Source: Topomyia yanbarensis (Eukaryota; Arthropoda; Insecta; Diptera; Culicidae). Taken from it: a stretch of 64,000 nt of DNA. The notes beneath the pieces are model-generated. The model was not told where the DNA came from and searched no databases. It saw only the letters and a program-made list of their open reading frames with translations. The position numbers were made by a program, and so were the translations under genes. Of the stretch, positions 1 to 11,326 are shown piece by piece; position 1 is the first letter of the stretch; the number at the start of each line of letters is the position of its first letter. The DNA is taken from assembly GCF_030247195.1 (NCBI RefSeq), contig NC_080672.1, forward strand, positions 347,074,413 to 347,138,412, in the 5' to 3' direction.

Positions 1-3000
1 TCATTCCAATTTAGCGTCTTCTACAAATTGTAAAGGTGTATCGAATGTGTAGCATTTTCAAGCAGCGTAGCATGCAGCGTAGCATTTTCAAGCAGCCCTT
101 AATACTTTGAGCTCTTGACTATTCATTTTTGTAACTAGAGAAATTTCTAACTTGTAAATCAAAAATAATCAAATTAAATTCGTCGATGCACTATAGCCTT
201 TCTTGTAACAGGCAACATATTATTAGAGTTTTTAGTGTCTATTGTCTTATTTTTGGAATTGTTTTTACTAAGAACTTTTCATAATTACGTTCAGTTTCCA
301 GTGATTGTTTCAAGTCATCAGAATTAATACATTTATGCAATAATTTTTAAGCCCCTCCCGAAACAAAATCCTGGCTACGGGCCTGGACGTATCCATCTTT
401 ACCGTGACATTAATTTTCAAGTGTTCATTGAATAATACGTAATATGTAATACCCTCATTTAATTATAAATCAGTTTTGGTGATAGAATCTGGTTTGGAAT
501 GATTTGGAATTTAAAACGGAAACTATTTTAAAATTTCTCAAGAAGTTAAAAATTTTCGGAGGGGGTCTAGCCCCCTGGATTCGCCACTGATTATCTTACA
601 TAACATAAAATTTAACGTCAGAAATTGGAAATATCCCAATGTGTTTTGATTTGCATACCTACTTACGATACAGCACCATTTTTCAAGCCACTCTACTCAA
701 CACTCATGGCTCCGGATGCGTATGACTGTGGGAATTCGCGGTTTTTCAACGCTTGACTTGGTCACACCATATTTACCTGTTTCGTTTGGTTTGTTTACCT
801 TATCGTGTACAATAGTCCAAGCTATCTCTTCTGGATTGCTTCTGAATGGCGAACCAATTTGCAGCACCATACAAACGGATAGAGCATGAGCTGAGCACTA
901 AGTAAATTGCCGCATTCTTTTACAATAGAAAACGATTTCCTTTATCCGAGAAGTGATATCACGGACAAAGAACCGCTATCAGGCTGACCTTCTTACTTAC
1001 ATTCCAATACCATCTGAAATAATGATCCGTCGGAACCACGTCGGATGATTCATTAGCAATAGAATTGAAATGTATTTCTTTTATCCCTTAATCCACTTTA
1101 TAGGGAACCGAAAACTGTTTTCCTGATGTTCGAAGACCACCAATTCCGCCAGTCATGATGATGTTCCGATATGGCCGCTTCCATCTGCTGGCTGTTGCAG
1201 TATCAGAATGAAAGACTCATAAAAATTGATGAATGCTTCCCATTTCTCTGCCATTCTCATGAAACGTCGCTTTTTGGGTCCTCAGTGTCGGACGCGGCAC
1301 AATAAAAGCTGCCTGGGCGAGCATTCAGCAGGAATCGGATCCCGCCGGAAAGGATGTGCTTATTTTATTGCCTGTCTTCGATTTCCCAGGGACAACGACA
1401 AATGGGATGAACGTTGGGTCATCGAATATGAAATAGTGTCTTATAAACTCGGTAGAATCCTATGAAACTGGGACCGGTGACGAGGTCGGTTATGTGGTAA
1501 GTTGCGATGCTGCAGTGGCAGACTGGGTGCGATTGTGGAGATTATCGAATTCTCCCTTCTATACAGCCAAGTGACAGCCACAAAAGATTCACTCTGTGCC
1601 ATAATGGTCGTTGAAGGAAGCTCGAACAGGTTGATAGGTCGAAAATACGCATGTATTGATTATACAGGGATGAGTTCGAATGATGGTGTACGGAATACAA
1701 TATGGTATAATTCAGGTGTCGATAATACTCAATCTTGGGGCGACTGATGAACAACTCAAGGAGCGTAACCTTATAACCTAGTCGAAACGTATAGTAGGAT
1801 GATATTAGCATCTGCTTCGTTCGTTTATACCTATTGATTTTGTGATTAACTGAAGCCACCCGATAAAACATCAACAGCTAAATTTATATTTCCGCAATTA
1901 GTTTCCTTATAATTCAGTGCATAAATGTGACATGCGTTCAGATTCACTTTATTTGGGGTGTGTTCCAAGAATGAAACCATTTGATGACTATTTTTGAGTT
2001 GTAAATAGTAGCGCCACCTTACCCCAACCTCATATTTCATAGAATATGATTTTAAAATATTTTTTACGTTTGTGGCTATGTGTAATATCTATATGGAGAC
2101 CAAAAGCTCTTTTCACGCACTATCGAAAAATATAATCATTCGGGGAATAGATTGGAAATCTCCTTAAAGAACACAAAATGTTTAAAATTTAGAAAATTTA
2201 CGTAACATGCTCAAAAACACAATATGTAGCGATATTGTGTATGTATAGGATGTTTTGCAACATTGGAAAATATGTTTCACATAACTTGAGGTACACAACG
2301 AGAGGCAGCGCTATATGCCTGATAGAAACGAAGAAAAGAGAATTCCACCAATTTACCCCAACTGCATTGAGCTTCGAGACGAGACCAATGTTCGCTTACT
2401 ATATGCAACATGTTCGCTTGATTTAAATTTTAGACATTAGATGGTCAAGAAAGATGGGATAGACTTTGTCGGCACGAACACCGTTATGTAGACTTGGGAA
2501 TAAGTATCTTCGTTAACGGTATGCACTTTTCCGTATATCGAAATGCGCTGTTTGATAACGCTAGCATTAGTATGCGGTGCCAGGTTATGTAGCTTTACGT
2601 CAATCGTGTCATTGTCTATTAGGGCATCGCTAAAATTTTTTTTTTCAATTCTCGAAGTCTCCCCCTTTCATATTATGACAAATGTCAAAGTTAGCTCAGA
2701 TACCAAATTTCACATCATTTGAACAATTTTGGATTCCCGTCCACTTCGCTTGAAGTTTTTGACATAGGTACTATGAGAAAATATGAGGAAAAATATATTA
2801 AATGCTATAAGGGGCCGTATACAAATGACGTAGCTTTTTTCAGCGATTTCCGACCTCTCCCCCCCCCGCACAGTGATTCCACTTCATATAAAAGTAGGAA
2901 AAAATTAAATAATGCGTTCAAATATTTCCAAATTATTTTTTCTAGGCCAATTTTGGGTCGCTGATTTCAAATTCGGGGTCTAAATAGCCCTGATCATGAT

Positions 3001-3290
3001 ATATAAGAAGAGGATCTCGATAGGGTGAAAAAGAAGAGCTTGTGAATTTTGACGTAGGACTACGTCTTTGTTTTCGATATAGGGGTGCACGTTGCAAATT
3101 CTACAAAAATGGTATGTAACGAAAAGTGGTCCAATTTTAAACGCATATAATTCAGCCGTCGCACGATAAATTTTAAAATTTTTTGCGCAAATCGCCCCCA
3201 AATACTTCTAAGAATAGATTCCAATAGATAAACCCAAAGATTTTTGATATCATGGCATTACAAATTTAAATAATGAACAACCTAGTCAAA
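1..3290. other. AT-rich spacer, no supported gene
   Basis: No convincing coding region is visible; open frames are short and lack protein motifs. Around 343-383 and 545-590 the sequence ends in motifs (minus-strand reading CAGGCCCGTAGCCAGG and CAGTGGCGAATCCAGG) that resemble termini common in hAT-type MITEs; the matching opposite ends were not found. Positions 2809-2870 and 3040-3230 look like pieces of interspersed repeats (a C-run next to GGGGCCGTATACAAATGACG, and an imperfect palindrome GACGTAGGACTACGTC), but no second copy lies in this window, so that is weak. Confidence 0.5.
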
Positions 3291-3360
3291 ATATCGCGCA
3301 TTTACACACAGAAGATAGCGCTTCCCTAGTCCAGCACGACAGATTTGTGTACCTAGTGCG

Positions 3361-3620
3361 CTACACTTCTATGAATGACGTCATCATGGACTATTTAAAC
3401 GGACGGATTTCGCCTAGCCAGCTCAGTTGCCTGTTGAACGGCAGGCGAAGCAGATCACTGCGCTGTGTGTTTTCACAGCTAGTGTAGCTGAGTTAGAAGT
3501 CCGTTACACTGCCTGTGGAGGTACGTTACCCAGTGAATGCGACTGAGCTTCTCCGTTCAAACACTATGCTATCTTTTGTGTTGTGCTCGTTTCCAGCACA
3601 CTTTTATGTATAATTATTCG
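3361..3620 (+). promoter_or_regulatory. TATA box plus initiator, possible solo-LTR promoter
   Basis: TATTTAA at 3392-3398 is followed about 31 bases later by an arthropod-type initiator, TCAGTT, at 3423-3428. That is the canonical spacing for a Pol II core promoter. A TGACGTCA (CRE-like) palindrome lies upstream at about 3375. The stretch is GC-richer than its surroundings and ends near CCAGCACA (about 3600). The compact promoter with no following gene fits a solo long terminal repeat, but no second LTR or target duplication was found, so a decayed promoter of another kind remains possible. Confidence 0.4.
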
Positions 3621-3683
3621 TACACAAAATAGTTTGTCCATGCGAGCTCCATTTGCAAACACGGTTAACATAAAGTCGTGGTA

Positions 3684-3790
3684 CAGTAAGATTCCGTTTT
3701 TGGCACGTTCCATTTTTGGCATGCTCCCATTTTGGCGCACTCCGATTTTGGCAACAAATGGGTTCCGTTTTTGGCAACATTCTTGTTGTA
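3684..3790 (+). mobile_element. Terminus of a TA-flanked DNA transposon/MITE with subterminal repeats
   Basis: A TA dinucleotide (3682-3683) precedes CAGTAAGATTCCGTTTTTGG. This end matches, in opposite orientation, the end at 12144 (CAGTAGGATTCCGTTTTTGG on the minus strand). Behind the terminus are about five direct copies of a 19-20 base motif of the form TTCCRTTTTTGGCA, spaced through 3690-3785. TA target and CAGTA start fit the Tc1/mariner-pogo superfamily; the subterminal copies look like transposase-binding repeats. No transposase is encoded nearby. Confidence 0.5.
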
Positions 3791-4453
3791 CATAATAGGT
3801 CTTTTAAAAATGTGCAATAGATATTTTCTGTATCAATTGACATCACATTTGTATTTATTTCCAAACATGGGAGTCATAATAACCCTCAAAGGGGCAAATC
3901 ATTTTTTTAAATTTTGTTAAAATTTTCTCATAGCTTCAATATATTACTGTGATAATTTTGAGATGGTTTTCGCAATGTTGTTTTAAAACAGCGTAATGCA
4001 TTTAAGGGTTAATTAAATTTTACACTATACGTGTTGTGTTTAATTATCACAATAAGTATAGAAATGTATTATTTGTGGCAACCATGCCAAAGGTAAAACG
4101 TAGCTAATAGTCGCTATAGCATCAAACAGCAATAAGTGCACACCGTTGGTTTTTAAGTATGAAGTAGAACCTTTCATTCGTTTATTAAACTTAACTGGAT
4201 GTCCGTCGTGTGTTATCTTGAAACAAAAATTGCCCATCTGTGAGTTTTCATGAATCATTAAAAGTAGCAGAAACGAGTAATTGGCGCCATTTGCAAGTGG
4301 TCTTCTGTGTTGGCGATCGTTTGTTCCATACAACTACTTACACTCGGTGACTATTACAACTGTGTTGTGTGGTGTCAATCAACTGTTGTGATGATGTCTG
4401 GAGATTAACGTAACACGAAGCGGCTTAGAAACAATACTGGTAGTACTTCGGTG

Positions 4454-5203
4454 ATGAGGAAGGAGACCGAAGCAGACGGTGCCGTTGGAATTACCTTGGA
4501 AATTGCTATGCAGATGTTAACCAAGCGATTCGATGAAACTAACGCAAAAATTGACTCCATGAAAGCTGACTTAAATGCCAAACTAGACGATATAAAACAA
4601 GATCTCCAAAAGCAAATCAATACAGTTAAGGCTGATATCGACGATTTGAAGTCAAACTGTTCATCTGAGTTACAGTCTTTCAAAACAGATATTAAGGCGG
4701 TCAAATCCTTGGTTGACTCGACAGTAGAAAATGTCCATCGGCTTGAGAATAGGACGGAATTGATCATTACTGGCATACCATATCTCAACAGTGAAAATCT
4801 TCGCAGTCATCTGGAAAATATTGCAAAAGCTATCAGTTTTGATACAGGTAAACTTGTCAACATTGAGTGTAAACGCTTACGCTCTGGCAACTTGGCTGCT
4901 GGTGACCGATGTTTTATTCTCCTGCAATTTTCGATGGCTTGCCTCAGAGACGAATTTTATGCGAAATACATGCTGAAACGAGATTTGAACCTCGTACACA
5001 TCGGGATGGATTTGGATCGTCGAATTTACATCAACGAGAACCTCACTGTGCAAGCTAGAATGATTAAACGTGCCGCACTTCAACTACGCCGGGAGAGAAA
5101 ATTGGCTGCTGTATCTACGAAACTTGGTATCGTGTATGTGAAGAAAGTACCTGAAGGGCCATCATTGGCCATTTTATCAGTTGATCAACTTGAACAAATC
5201 TGA
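4454..5203 (+). CDS. LINE ORF1 protein: coiled coil plus FP-like C-terminal domain
   Basis: First ORF of the LINE that continues into the reverse transcriptase gene at 5339; the first ATG is 4454 and the frame runs 249 codons to TGA. Residues about 15-100 form a charged heptad-type coiled coil (repeated KADL/DIK blocks), as in trimeric LINE ORF1 proteins. The C-terminal half (about 105-245) has the pattern RRIYINENLT...RRERKL...GIVYVKK, resembling the C-terminal domain shared between insect CR1-like ORF1 proteins and the baculovirus FP protein family. There is no CCHC knuckle. Expected role: RNA-binding chaperone of the retrotransposon RNP. The frame is intact, so the copy may be young. Family similarity is from motif reading only. 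Confidence 0.8.
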   Translation: MRKETEADGAVGITLEIAMQMLTKRFDETNAKIDSMKADLNAKLDDIKQDLQKQINTVKADIDDLKSNCSSELQSFKTDIKAVKSLVDSTVENVHRLENRTELIITGIPYLNSENLRSHLENIAKAISFDTGKLVNIECKRLRSGNLAAGDRCFILLQFSMACLRDEFYAKYMLKRDLNLVHIGMDLDRRIYINENLTVQARMIKRAALQLRRERKLAAVSTKLGIVYVKKVPEGPSLAILSVDQLEQI

Positions 5204-5338
5204 ATTGTATATGTGCACTTTATGTTTGTGCGAAAATGTTTATATTAATGTATTGGAAATGGATAGTTTATGTGAAAATGTACCTAGTAGTTTAGATAAG
5301 CAGCTCAAAAATGTCCATTGCTTCTCCTTCAAAACGTA

Positions 5339-8191
5339 ATGCCTGATCCTGTAAACAACACACTTCCGCATCTCACAATCTCGAGAGCAGTGATGGAGTC
5401 AGCTCTGAAATTCAACAAACTGAATATTTGTCACGCAAATGTACAAAGCCTTTGTGCCCGCCAGTTCACAAAATTCGATGAGATCAAACACATGTTAGAG
5501 GCATCGAAAGTAACAGTTGCATGCTTTACTGAATCGTGGTTGAATGAGTCTATTCCTGATCAAGCTGTGACAATTCCTGGCTACAGTATGTTACGAAATG
5601 ACCGTTTGTACAGAAGAGGTGGAGGAATAGTGCTATACATCAAGGAAGGAATTCAGAACAAACAAGTGTATGCTTCTGTCGTATCCATGAGCTCCAGCTC
5701 CTTAACTGAGTGCATTGCTGTTGAAGTGAAAGTAGATGATATCAATATCCTATTGATTGCGGTGTACAATCCACCGGGCTCTGACCCTGCCCCTTTGTTG
5801 TTGACTGAGTTGTCTAATCTGCTATCTTCGTACGAGCATATCGTCATTGTTGGTGATTTGAACACGGATTGGAAGCAAAATGGAAGAAGGCGTGATAATT
5901 TGAATGCAGTTTTTGAGACTTTTTCTATGCGGGTCATCGGGTCAGAACCCACCTTTTTCCACGACGATGGGTGTTCGATGCTTGATCTGTTTGTGACAAA
6001 TCAGCCTGATCGTGTGCTTGTTTTCAACCAAGTTAGTGCCCCAGGATTATCCAGACATGATCTGCTATTTGCTTCGCTTGATTTTAACATTCGTCGACTA
6101 CAACAACCAAGAACTTATCGCGACTATTCAAACTTCGATGCTGAGGCACTGCGTACAGGAATTGAACAAATCCCCTGGGAGCAATTTTACTCTCTAACTG
6201 AAACGGATCATATGGTGGAGTTTTTCAATAGAAAAGTTAGAGATATCCACGATTCTTTTATACCATTGCGAGTTGTCAAACAGCGCAGGTATCACAATGC
6301 ATGGTTTAACGGAGAAATTCGTAGTAAAATTGTAGAAAGGGACATGGCATACAGAGATTGGAAAAATGCTAGGGATGTTGGTCAAAAGGAGCATTTGAAG
6401 CTGATTTACAAGTCGCTACGAAATCGTGTTACTACTCTCATTCGACGAGCAAAATCGGATTACTGCAATAGGCGCTTCGACTTCACAAGTTCTACAAGTT
6501 TGGTTTGGAAACAGTTAAAAACATTTGGCCTCGGGAAGCTCAATCGAGAAAACGAGTGTGACTTTGACCCAGACCTTGTGAATAACACGTTTGCATCACA
6601 TTTTGCTCAAACAAGTGATAGTGGTACTCTGAGTGATGTGCAGCAAGCCGGTCATTCAAACAATTTTTCGTTTCGTGAAGTTCAGCAATACGAAGTTGTT
6701 AATGCAATGTTAGAAATTACATCAAATTCTGTAGGGTCGGATCAACTACCATGGAAGTTCCTGAAAATAATCACTCCGCTTATCATCAACCATATCACAT
6801 GGGTTTTTAATAGAATTATTTTGTCGTCGTCTTTCCCATGCATCTGGAAAAGGGCAAAGGTTATACCGTTGCGGAAGAAAAGACATTTAACGTCGCTGGA
6901 CACCCTAAGGCCAATAAGCCTTCTATGTGGTCTGTCAAAAGTAATGGAGAAATTATTGAAATCCCAAATTGTTGATCATCTCAATCGCAACAACTTGCTC
7001 ACGGACAAACAAGCTGGTTTTCGGCAAGGACAAAGTGTAAAAACTGCTTTACTCAGAGTTTACGATGACATTGCGATCGCTGTGGACAGTAAGAACAGAG
7101 CACTTCTCTTGTTGTTGGATTTCTCAAAAGCTTTTGATACAATTTCGCATCAACGGTTATTACATAAGCTTCGCCTGCGTTTTGGATTCAATCTACATGC
7201 CGTTGAATTGATACGATCGTATTTAGCTGGAAGAATGCAATTTGTAGCGTGCAGAGGTATGGCTTCAACAAATGTACCAGTTACCTCAGGCGTCCCGCAA
7301 GGCTCGGTTCTTGGGCCGATTCTTTTCTCGATGTACATTGATGACCTTCCTGATATTTTAAAGAACTGCCGTATCCAGATGTTTGCTGATGATGTCCAAC
7401 TGATCTGCATTCAACCGGGAATGACGTTAGCGGAACTTTTCGCACTATTGATGGAAGATTTGCATGCTGTAGTGCGATGGGCCAAAGAAAACTCACTACA
7501 TCTCAACATTTCGAAGACTAAAATTGTTTCGTTTGGAGCAAATCGCCGAGACACTTCATCACTACCTGAAATCGTTATCGAGCAAAGTCGCATCGAGGTC
7601 ACTGATCATGCTAGCAATCTTGGACTCTTTTTTCAGATGAATCTTGGATGGGACAAAACTATTGCGGTACAGTGTGGAAAGGTGTATGCTTGTCTGCGTA
7701 CTCTAAGATCAACAACTTTTGGTTTTCCCGAGCATATCAAATTGAATCTCTTCAAAACCCTTGTTCTACCGCATTTTATTTTCGGAGATGTAATTCATAT
7801 GAACATGAGCGTAGCAATGATGTCTAAGCTGGAGGTCGCTCTCAACGATTGCGCACGTTATGTGTATAGCATAAATCGACGCACATCCGTTCGTCATTTG
7901 CAGAAAAATCTTCTTGGATGCCCCTTTGCCAATTTCTACCAGATGAGATCGTGTCTATTTATGCATAAAATCGTTCATCATAGGTCGCCAAACTACCTCT
8001 TCGCAAAACTTACCTTTTTTCAAAGCAACAGAACGGGGAATTTAGTAGTCCCTACACACAATACAGCGAATTATGGAAGGACATTTTTCGTGCGGGGTGT
8101 GGTGTTTTGGAACTCGTTACCACCTGATTTGAAACGTACATCTTCGGAAGCAATGTTGAAAAAAGGCTGCTTAGTATATTTTAATAGATAA
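5339..8191 (+). CDS. LINE ORF2: APE endonuclease-reverse transcriptase (CR1/L2 group)
   Basis: Intact frame of about 950 codons; the first in-frame ATG is 5339 (an upstream ATG at 5311 opens only a 12-codon frame). N-terminal AP-like endonuclease: NICHANVQS, FTESWLN, VYNPPGSDP, GDLNTDW and SRHD at roughly residues 30-250. Reverse transcriptase at about 490-760: LRPISLLCGLSKVMEKLL, GFRQGQS, LLLDFSKAFDTI (motif A), SGVPQGSVLGPILF (motif B) and FADDVQLI (catalytic motif C). No RNase H follows. The C-terminal 200 residues end in the RGVVFWNSLPPDLK-type block seen in the CR1/L2/Daphne/Kiri group. It lies 135 bp after ORF1. The protein nicks target DNA and copies its own RNA by target-primed reverse transcription. 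All catalytic motifs look intact. Confidence 0.9.
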   Translation: MPDPVNNTLPHLTISRAVMESALKFNKLNICHANVQSLCARQFTKFDEIKHMLEASKVTVACFTESWLNESIPDQAVTIPGYSMLRNDRLYRRGGGIVLYIKEGIQNKQVYASVVSMSSSSLTECIAVEVKVDDINILLIAVYNPPGSDPAPLLLTELSNLLSSYEHIVIVGDLNTDWKQNGRRRDNLNAVFETFSMRVIGSEPTFFHDDGCSMLDLFVTNQPDRVLVFNQVSAPGLSRHDLLFASLDFNIRRLQQPRTYRDYSNFDAEALRTGIEQIPWEQFYSLTETDHMVEFFNRKVRDIHDSFIPLRVVKQRRYHNAWFNGEIRSKIVERDMAYRDWKNARDVGQKEHLKLIYKSLRNRVTTLIRRAKSDYCNRRFDFTSSTSLVWKQLKTFGLGKLNRENECDFDPDLVNNTFASHFAQTSDSGTLSDVQQAGHSNNFSFREVQQYEVVNAMLEITSNSVGSDQLPWKFLKIITPLIINHITWVFNRIILSSSFPCIWKRAKVIPLRKKRHLTSLDTLRPISLLCGLSKVMEKLLKSQIVDHLNRNNLLTDKQAGFRQGQSVKTALLRVYDDIAIAVDSKNRALLLLLDFSKAFDTISHQRLLHKLRLRFGFNLHAVELIRSYLAGRMQFVACRGMASTNVPVTSGVPQGSVLGPILFSMYIDDLPDILKNCRIQMFADDVQLICIQPGMTLAELFALLMEDLHAVVRWAKENSLHLNISKTKIVSFGANRRDTSSLPEIVIEQSRIEVTDHASNLGLFFQMNLGWDKTIAVQCGKVYACLRTLRSTTFGFPEHIKLNLFKTLVLPHFIFGDVIHMNMSVAMMSKLEVALNDCARYVYSINRRTSVRHLQKNLLGCPFANFYQMRSCLFMHKIVHHRSPNYLFAKLTFFQSNRTGNLVVPTHNTANYGRTFFVRGVVFWNSLPPDLKRTSSEAMLKKGCLVYFNR

Positions 8192-8321
8192 GATTTAACA
8201 AACTAGTTCATAAGTTGTGTTAATGTTCCATTGAGTTTTCGTTAATGACAAATTTAAAAGGCGGTAGTCTTACGTCATGTATATGTTTTGCATAAATAAA
8301 TAAATAAATAAATAAATAATA

Positions 8322-9331
8322 TAACTGGTAACAGTGTAACTAGTGTCTGACGGAATCAATTTTTATAGTAAGACCCAGAGTCTGTGCAGTGTAGGAGTCA
8401 AATACAAGAGAATGTGCTACACTGAATAATAAGACTATTTCTGAAGAAAATTTTCCATAGAACCTTAGTAACTTTTCGAGCCTCTTTCTTTTTCGATTAT
8501 TACAAAGTTTGGCACTAAATTTTCAGTACATGTCGAAAGCTGACCATGGTGCGTCCCAAAGCCGTATTTTGGAATACAAAACTGATAACCCCAAATAGTT
8601 TGATTTAGCTTTATGATGTCTTTGGTAAATTTGTTATTTTTTTTGAAGATTTTTTTTAAATGGATGGAATTAGAGTGGTTCTTGTGGTTGGGGTGTTCAA
8701 AGTATCGACTGTTTAGATGCGTGAAGTTTACCAGCTTTATTCCCTACAATATAATAACACAAATGAATTGAAGCAAGTTTGCTGAATAAACAAGGCTATT
8801 TATAATGGTTAATTTGTTATGATTTATTTTTAATGATTTAAGGTAGGGTGACTCTTGAAAAATAGGGTTACTTATATTATCTTTTGATGTGTTAATTTCT
8901 CGCAAATGCATTGTTCTAGAGATTTTTGGAACTTTTATTGGAGAACATTTTCACCGTAGCACTGATGTTTCAATCCCTTTTGTTTGGATAGTTGCAAGTG
9001 ATTCATGCAGGTTTTCTTTAAACCTAATTATCTTCAAACATTGCAATTTGATTTTCAATCAATCAATTCCATCTAGAAGATCGACGATTGGTTAGTTAAA
9101 GAGAATAAAATTTATTTATTTTTATTAAAATTTATTTATTTTTTAAAAAGAGCTATGTTTTTTAAACAAAATTGTTCATTAACATTCTCGAAAGAAAAGA
9201 TAACAATCCCAGGAGCGAATGTCATGATATCGTTTATCACACTTTGAAGCTTTTTTTTATTTTTGCATATTTTCGAAGATTTAGGCATAAAACATTTTTT
9301 TCTAGATATATTTTTCTAGTCTAGTCTACAC
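8322..9331. other. AT-rich spacer, no gene seen
   Basis: Between the LINE tail and the palindromic hAT-like element. Open frames are short and AT-driven. The last about 25 bases (CTAGTCTAGTCTACAC) belong to a repeat that recurs at 36503-36516. Confidence 0.5.
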
Positions 9332-9339
9332 ATACTCAG

Positions 9340-10951
9340 TAGGGTGGGGCATTGTTACATGGAAAAACGTAATCATAGCCACATCAACCGAGCACAGCAC
9401 TTTTTTGGTTCCTTTCGGGGTCCCAAACAACTGTGCAAAATTTGGGGTCGATTGGTGTTGACTCGGCGTAGCGCATTGCGTTTGAAATTTGTATGGAGAT
9501 TAGTAAGGGAAACCTACATTTTTGCATTTTTAATTCTACAGACTACAATTATTCCTCTAGTGTTCCAACAAATAGACAGAAGTATAGTCCAGGATATGCT
9601 GAACAACTTTGCCGAAGGATGTATGGTGTTAGAATGTCTCTAAGCCAAATTATAGCTGTTCAAAGTTCGACACATCGAATTAAATGCCAAAAATCATTTT
9701 TATTGCCAACACTGCGTGTTGGCAATAAAAATGGTGTTTCATATAGCATTCCAAAATAATATTATATATTTTAGTTTTACCATATTGGTATGTTTGGATG
9801 ATTTATTCAAAAGCCTTAGCTCAATTTCATGAGCGTAGGTAGTTGAGCAATAGGGCGTAGTGAGGGGTGAGGGGGGATGGGTACGGGAATTTAATATGTA
9901 GAAATTATGAACTGAAATGTTGGTGAGTTGGAATGTTCAGATGAATTATTTCAAAACAATTACACAATGTCCTACGCATAATAGTAACGATGAAATAAAA
10001 CATACTGTATCCCTTTGCCTTGACTTTTATCAATAGAAGTTACGTTACAGACTGAATCAACTGATGTCGAGTTGATATGTCAGAGGATTGCATTGATTAT
10101 ATTTCAGTTTAATAGGCACTATGATTTAATGGGATGCTCATTTCGATGCTGTTCGATCACCTGAAGCAAAAATTGTTGTAGGGATCTGGTGGATTTCATG
10201 TTCAAATCCAGAAATTAGCTTCACGCCTCGTGATCGAACAGCATAGAAATGAGCATGCTATCAAATCATAATGCGTATTAAACCGAAATATAATCCTCTG
10301 ATATATCAACTCGACATCAGTTGATCCAGTCTGTAACGACAAAAGTCAAGGCAAAGGGATACAGTATGTTTATTTCATCGTTACTATTATGCGTAGGACA
10401 TTGTGTAATTGTTTTGAAATAATTCATCTGAACATTCCAACTCGACAACATTTCAGTTCGAATTTCTACATATTACAGTCCCCCCATCCCCCCTCACCCC
10501 TCACTACGCCATATTGCTCAACTACTTACGCTCATGAAATTGATCTAAGGCTTTTGAATAATTCATCCAAACATACCAATGTGGTAAAACTAAAATATAT
10601 AATGTTATTTTGGAATGCTATATGAAATACCATTGGTACGCCCGCAGTGTTGGCAATAAAAATGATTTTTGGCATTTAATTCGATGTATCGAACTTTGAA
10701 CAGCTATAACATAGCTTAGAGACATTCTAACACCATACATCCTTCGGCAAAGTTGTTCAGCATATCCTGGAGTATACTTCTGTCTATTTGTTGGAACACT
10801 GCAGGAATAATTGTAGTCCATACAAATTTCAAACGCAATGCGCTACGCCGGGTCAACACAAATCGACCCCAAATTTTGCACAGTTGTTTGGGACCCCGAA
10901 AGGAACCAAAAAAGTGCTGTGCTGAAAAAACGATCATTTTGCCCCACCCTA
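9340..10951. mobile_element. 1.6-kb near-palindromic hAT-like MITE with 8-bp target duplication
   Basis: The element starts TAGGGTGGGGCA (9340) and ends TGCCCCACCCTA (10951), perfect inverted termini. It is flanked by identical 8-bp repeats ATACTCAG at 9332-9339 and 10952-10959. An 8-bp duplication and a TAGGG start fit hAT. Nearly the whole element is an inverted repeat: the left arm, about 9340-10165, pairs with the right arm, about 10215-10951, around a short centre. The right arm lacks about 60 bp present in the left. No transposase frame is present, so it is non-autonomous. A second copy starts at 63758. Confidence 0.9.
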
Positions 10952-10959
10952 ATACTCAG

Positions 10960-11108
10960 CCAATACATGTAGGGATCCTGAAAAATTGCAGACGTTAGTC
11001 CACAATTTTTCTTGTCATTATTAATGTTTGTGGCACAAATGGAATATGAAACAAGCATTAAAGCGGCCAGGCTAACTGCAGCGTACAAAGATGATTCAAA
11101 ATTATACA
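10960..11108. repeat. Repeat into which the hAT-like element inserted
   Basis: This 150-bp sequence, with the flank left of 9332, matches 36503-36670 base for base over long stretches (CCAATACATGTAGGG, TTTTTCTTGTCATTATTAA, AAGCATTAAAGCGGCCAGG). The copy at 36.5 kb lacks the hAT-like element and has a single target sequence, ATACACAG. Confidence 0.8.
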
Positions 11109-11326
11109 GCAATCAAATTATTCATTTAATGAAGAATTTAATCAACGGATTATTTTGAACCTTGAATAAGGAAGAAACTTGGACAACCGTACACAACCGT
11201 TTCAAATTGATGGGGGTTTGATAAATCGTTGGGCGTGACTTTGCTAAGAGGGTTAATGTCACTCCTTTGGTTTCAGAGGTATTTAGCCCTGCATTGACTA
11301 ATGAGCTAAGGTAATAGCGCCTTTAC

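Larger units (their letters stand above)
4380..8321 (+). mobile_element. Near-complete CR1/L2-group non-LTR retrotransposon
   Basis: Two open ORFs (ORF1 4454-5203, ORF2 5339-8191), a short 3' UTR and a terminal run of TAAA/AAAT units at 8292-8321. A short tandem repeat in place of poly(A) is usual in the CR1/L2 group. The 5' boundary was not resolved (4380 is approximate; the 5' UTR may extend upstream toward 4040). I could not find a target site duplication, which is also common for this group. The inter-ORF gap is 135 bp, so ORF2 probably needs reinitiation or an internal start. Confidence 0.75.

Noticed and set aside
1226..1747. Open frames of 79-81 codons on the plus strand
   Set aside because: No motif, no splice or start context, and overlapping frames on the other strand of similar length; treated as chance.
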